64,000 nt of DNA from Glycine soja. Lineage: Eukaryota; Streptophyta; Magnoliopsida; Fabales; Fabaceae. The stretch is taken from assembly GCF_004193775.1 (NCBI RefSeq), contig NC_041004.1, positions 4,363,309 through 4,427,308 of the forward strand, written 5' to 3'. Below, piece by piece: positions 61,601 to 64,000 of this stretch. The position numbers were made by a program, and so were the translations under genes. Each line of letters begins with the position of its first letter. Within the stretch, counting starts at the first letter, position 1. Below the pieces are notes generated by a model. It searched no databases and was not told where the DNA came from. It was given only the letters and a program-made list of their open reading frames with translations.

Positions 61601-62293
61601 GAATGGTCATACAATACGTCCCTTCACTCTAGCTCCGGCCTCACACCATTCGAGGTAATATATGGCAAACCTCCTCCGGCCATCCCTCATTACATTCCCG
61701 GTATGACAACGAACGAAGCAGTCGAATCACTGGTTCAAACAAGGCAACGTATCCATACCAAGCTACAACACAGATTACGAAAAGCACAAGAGGCAATGAA
61801 GCGTTATGCTGATACCAAACGCGAGGACATCACATTTCACCCAGGTCAATGGGTATACGTCAAGCTTAAACCTTTCCGGCAACGTTCTGTCACCGGCCCA
61901 ACCCACTCGAAGCTATCTAAACGATACTTCGGACCATTCCAGGTCACAGATCGCATTGGGGAAGTAGCTTACAAACTTCAGCTCCCGGAGGATTCCCGCA
62001 TCCATCCGGTCTTCCACTGCTCCCTACTACGGCCTCATCATGGTCCACCACCATCCGTTTCAACACCATGGCCTCTTCAAATCGTCAGCCAACGCCCAGT
62101 CCCACAACCACTTTGCATCTTGGACTCCAAACTAGATACATCCACATCACCTCCCACTCAACTCGTACTCACACAGTGGTCCGGTCAACCACCGGAAGAT
62201 ACCACGTGGGAGTCATGGCCGGACCTCCAGGAGACATACCACCTTGAGGACAAGGTGGTGTCTGGAGGGGGGGGGGTATTGATAGCAGCATAG
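58610..62293 (+). CDS. Element A pol polyprotein (protease, RT, RNase H, integrase, chromodomain)
   Basis: An uninterrupted frame resumes in the gag frame right after the CACTA element. In order (residues from 58607): zinc knuckle CYNCDDKWNPGHRC 36-49; retropepsin DSG in VLIDSGSTHNFL near 124-135; reverse transcriptase about 340-510 with FFDDILVY at 468-475; RNase H about 610-720 (ETDASG, TDHKS); integrase HHCC zinc finger about 803-846; integrase catalytic D874, D934 and E970; and a C-terminal chromodomain-like stretch (VLTQWSGQPPEDTTWESW). The stop lies just inside the right LTR. All catalytic motifs look intact. Confidence 0.95.
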   Translation, partial: QSSSFPPLPSNQRSKPPFVQRMPEEMAFRREKGLCYNCDDKWNPGHRCKGGILLLIADNPETEEETRESCVDSITTSEEAPRDQSQLLSDDPHPHISLHALSGLPSSDTFRLSGIIKHAPITVLIDSGSTHNFLQPRIAQFLHLPTQTTTPLQVLVGNGSVLDCNQVCPNTELSIQGNPFNVTFHLLPISGADAVLGIAWLKQLGPIITDYTTFVMRFNHLGREVKLHADVAIGPEPVSTTQVKRLIRTGSTSALLHLRILPTHQPEPPTAHLPHPIPAINNLLNRYQKLFQTPNHLPPPRDVTHRINLQPSTAPVNVRPYRYPHFQKTEIEKQVSNLLSAGLIRPSTSPYSSPVLLVKKKDGTWRLCVDIRSLNAVTVRDRFPIPTIDELLDELGQASWFSKLDLRQGFHQILMHELDIEKTAFRTHHGHYEYLVMPFGLCNAPSTFQAAMNSLLTPFLRRFATVFFDDILVYNDSLTSHISHLETIFLTLLQGQYYLKQAKCLFAQEQLEYLGHIVSGKGVAPEPSKIRAILDWPNPATVKDLRAFLGLTGFYRKFIRNYAAIAAPLTTLLCKDAFEWSLTSQAAFEALKSAITTTPVLALPNFAEDFVVETDASGAAMGAVLTQRGHPLAYFSKLFGPRMIHASTYIRELHAIVAAVRKWRQYLLGRSFTILTDHKSLRELMTQVIKTPEQHYYLSKLLGYDYHIEYKAGPTNKVADALSRIPSTAGQLMLLSIPHLDFLDELRQTLQQSPEFQSLLTQVRGEPSTHPDYRIHNNLLFFQGRIWLNRDNPYIPAILLEHHATPLGGHLGVAKTTHRLESSFFWSGLRQDTKRFVKECKICQQTKSTTRRPAGLLQPLPIPTGIWEDLSMDFITHLPSSHGFTVILVIVDRYSKGVHLGALPTGFSAFKVASLFLELVCKHHGFPRSIVSDRDPVFLSSFWKELFRLSGTRLRMSTAYHPQTDGQTEVMNRVLEQYLRSFVHSQQTNWYRYLALAEWSYNTSLHSSSGLTPFEVIYGKPPPAIPHYIPGMTTNEAVESLVQTRQRIHTKLQHRLRKAQEAMKRYADTKREDITFHPGQWVYVKLKPFRQRSVTGPTHSKLSKRYFGPFQVTDRIGEVAYKLQLPEDSRIHPVFHCSLLRPHHGPPPSVSTPWPLQIVSQRPVPQPLCILDSKLDTSTSPPTQLVLTQWSGQPPEDTTWESWPDLQETYHLEDKVVSGGGGVLIAA

Positions 62294-62658
62294 GCAACAC
62301 AGACCCTATGGGAGAAGGTAGCAGCATACTCGAGCCCAACTCACGAGTCACTAGAGACGAACCCGAACCAGCAAGGCCCACGAGGATAACCCATAAGCCT
62401 ACGTACTTGAACGATTACGTAACATGATTGTTGTACTCTGCATGCGTAAATAAGTCAATAAGGCACGTGCATAGAATAGTTAGTTCCAGGTTAGTTAGAA
62501 CGGTTAAGACCGTTAGAGCTTGATAAAACTCAGAAACGTTTATATAAATACTGGAACCTATGAATAAAGGGATATAGAATCTTGATTGAGAATATTCAGG
62601 AGGTGCCTCCCTCGAACCAAGGCTTTCTCTCTCTTCCCCTTCTCTTACGTACCTAACA
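62280..62658 (+). repeat. Element A right LTR
   Basis: 379 bp. It differs from the left LTR at four sites (T/C, T/C, G/T, A/G). Followed by target duplication GTAAG. Confidence 0.95.
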
Positions 62659-62663
62659 GTAAG

Positions 62664-63045
62664 CAGTAGAGTTTGACAACTATGAATCTATGAAGTCACT
62701 ATATTTAATATTAGGTGCTAGGGATGGCTGTTTCAATCTAACCATCATGTTTTATGTAACAGATTTTTGCTTAATGATTACGCTAGGGGTGGCCGGAGTA
62801 CGTGATGAGAAAGTTATCCTATCATTAAGGATTGTTACAAAAGTCCTCTTATATGCGTGTGTGGGTAAATGGGTATTGAAAATCTCACACTTGATATAAT
62901 TTTTTAATGTACCAATACAGAGACAAAGAAGCTCCAAAATTAACTGAAAGTGGTTTCCAGTTTTTGGTATGTGTCAAAGTATTTATAAGCCAATTGTATT
63001 TAATGTATAATGCATTCTCCTAAATATAAAGATTGTTCCTTGTGA
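62664..63045. other. Continuation of the host region right of element A, no gene seen
   Basis: Follows the coatomer zeta splice donor (GTAAGCAGTAG), so it would be its intron in the original arrangement. No domain-bearing frame. Confidence 0.5.
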
Positions 63046-63050
63046 ATTAC

Positions 63051-63250
63051 AGCTGATGGATACAAATGCACAGCTTTGGTACATCATCAGAGAATATATC
63101 TCTAATTCGGAGGTAGCTCTAACTTTTTTTTTAATAAAATTTTTTCCATTTGTTTTCTAGTGCTCTTCATCATCCAATTTGATGCAGGATAGAGGTGTTG
63201 ATGCAGCTGACTTATCTCATTCATGCTGGAATCAGTTTTCATGACATAGG
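63051..63250 (+). pseudogene. TFIIH subunit p52 (TFB2/GTF2H4) exon fragments
   Basis: After TTACAG: LMDTNAQLWYIIREYISNSE, ending GAG/gtagct (63053-63110). After GATGCAG: DRGVDAADL, then a frame change (63187-63250). Both match consecutive exons of plant TFB2, the p52 subunit of the transcription/repair factor TFIIH. Splice sites are intact but the second exon is broken, and the rest of the gene is absent. Confidence 0.85.
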
Positions 63251-63560
63251 AAGGCTTATTCTTCTCCTCCTATTTCCTTCTTTCATTCTAATAAAATTTA
63301 CTCTTTAAAAAAAAAGGTAAACTTTGAAAACTGATTTAGATGTTCCTTTAAAATGTATCTGTTTATGCATGTGTGTCTGTATTTGTATATGGTTTAGATA
63401 ACCTTTTGGGTTCTACTCCATAGTTTGCAACTTGTGTCAAAGAAAGCCTCTAGTCTTTCCTCATTTTTTTTCCTGCCATTTGTGTTACATGATTTTTTTT
63501 ATATTCTTTATTTGTGACCTATAAATTGTAAATTGATTACATGAAATGAACTCACGAATA
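63251..63560. other. Intergenic DNA, no gene seen
   Basis: T-rich, intron-like sequence. Confidence 0.45.
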
Positions 63561-64000
63561 ATGAGCTATTTAATGACACACATCTATCAGGGATAATTTT
63601 AGAATGTGTCTGGGTGGTAATTTTGTAATTAGAGGAAAAAAACAACGACAATTTTCTGTGATAATCATTGTTTTAATTCCTCTTAGTAATGACCTTGAGA
63701 ATACTTATAAGCCGGAAGTGGTACGGAAAAATACTTGTTCTAATCAAGTTTGATTAGTGAAACCCTTTACTAGTTAATAAAGGAGAACTAGACGTAACTC
63801 AGGTTAAGTGACCCGGTATAAATTGGAGTATTTTTACTTTTTTTCTTTAATTTATCAAAGTATTTCAAAGTCAATTAGTGATAATTTAGCACACAAAGTT
63901 TTCAGTGAAAAATAAGTTTTATACATCATTGGACGACAATCCATTTTTTGTCACTGGCTGAGGGTTTTTATAAACATCTTCCATTTTAAAAGGTTTTATA
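63561..64000 (+). repeat. Second copy of the 34719 repeat, without LINE insertion
   Basis: Colinear with 34719-35366 minus the LINE. It shares CACATCTATCAGGGAT, GTGTCTGGGTGGTAATTTTG, GGAGAACTAGACGTAACTCA and GACGACAATCCATTTTTTGT. It continues past the window end and lacks the CACTACTAGA start. Confidence 0.88.

Overview
The window is nuclear DNA from a legume, almost certainly soybean (Glycine max) or a close relative. It is AT-rich, dominated by plant transposons, and holds two tandem CC-NB-LRR resistance genes whose N-terminal protein sequence matches, from memory, the soybean Rps1-k family (Phytophthora resistance cluster). There are no bacterial operons, CRISPR arrays, rRNA or tRNA genes.

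Layout. 1-4495: intergenic, with a diverged relic of CNL upstream DNA (about 1862-2420) and a 1.0 kb foldback element (2599-3622). 4496-10664 and 16632-22500: two copies of a roughly 6 kb tandem duplication, each carrying one minus-strand CNL gene (8830-5091 and 20766-17220). Both reading frames break at the same place in the LRR region. 10672-16475: a leftover LRR fragment at the duplication edge, degenerate repeats, an L1-type LINE fragment, an inverted-repeat element, a dispersed repeat and a broken LRR receptor-kinase fragment.

23584-30298: a nest of three elements. A deleted Ty3/gypsy element (element B; TSD CCCTC) contains a non-autonomous hAT element (24723-29311; 8-bp TSD). The hAT element in turn contains a second deleted gypsy element on the minus strand (element C, 24734-27655).

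30299-40526: dispersed repeats and fragments of ordinary plant genes, all on the plus strand (GCN1-like, NAP1-related/SET, plant-mobile-domain gene, coatomer zeta), plus LINE fragments, a GATC-rich palindrome and a CACTA-type end at 34709.

40527-62658: a young chromovirus-type Ty3/gypsy element (379-bp LTRs with 4 differences, perfect TSD GTAAG). It inserted exactly at the splice donor of the coatomer zeta exon fragment and is itself split by a 16.9 kb CACTA transposon (41674-58609). By my splice models the CACTA element carries open genes for a TNP1-like (386 aa) and a TNP2-like (1132 aa) protein, a captured BSK-kinase exon, and a 4.1 kb internal tandem duplication. That duplication looks suspiciously like an assembly artefact. 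62659-64000: a TFIIH p52 (TFB2) exon fragment and a second copy of the 34719 repeat.

The most useful observations are: (1) parallel breakage of two Rps1-k-like genes, with footprints of a larger former cluster; (2) a potentially autonomous CACTA element whose apparent duplication carries an error-like indel pattern; (3) a series of plus-strand gene-exon fragments with intact splice sites, resembling a gene-fragment-capturing CACTA element.
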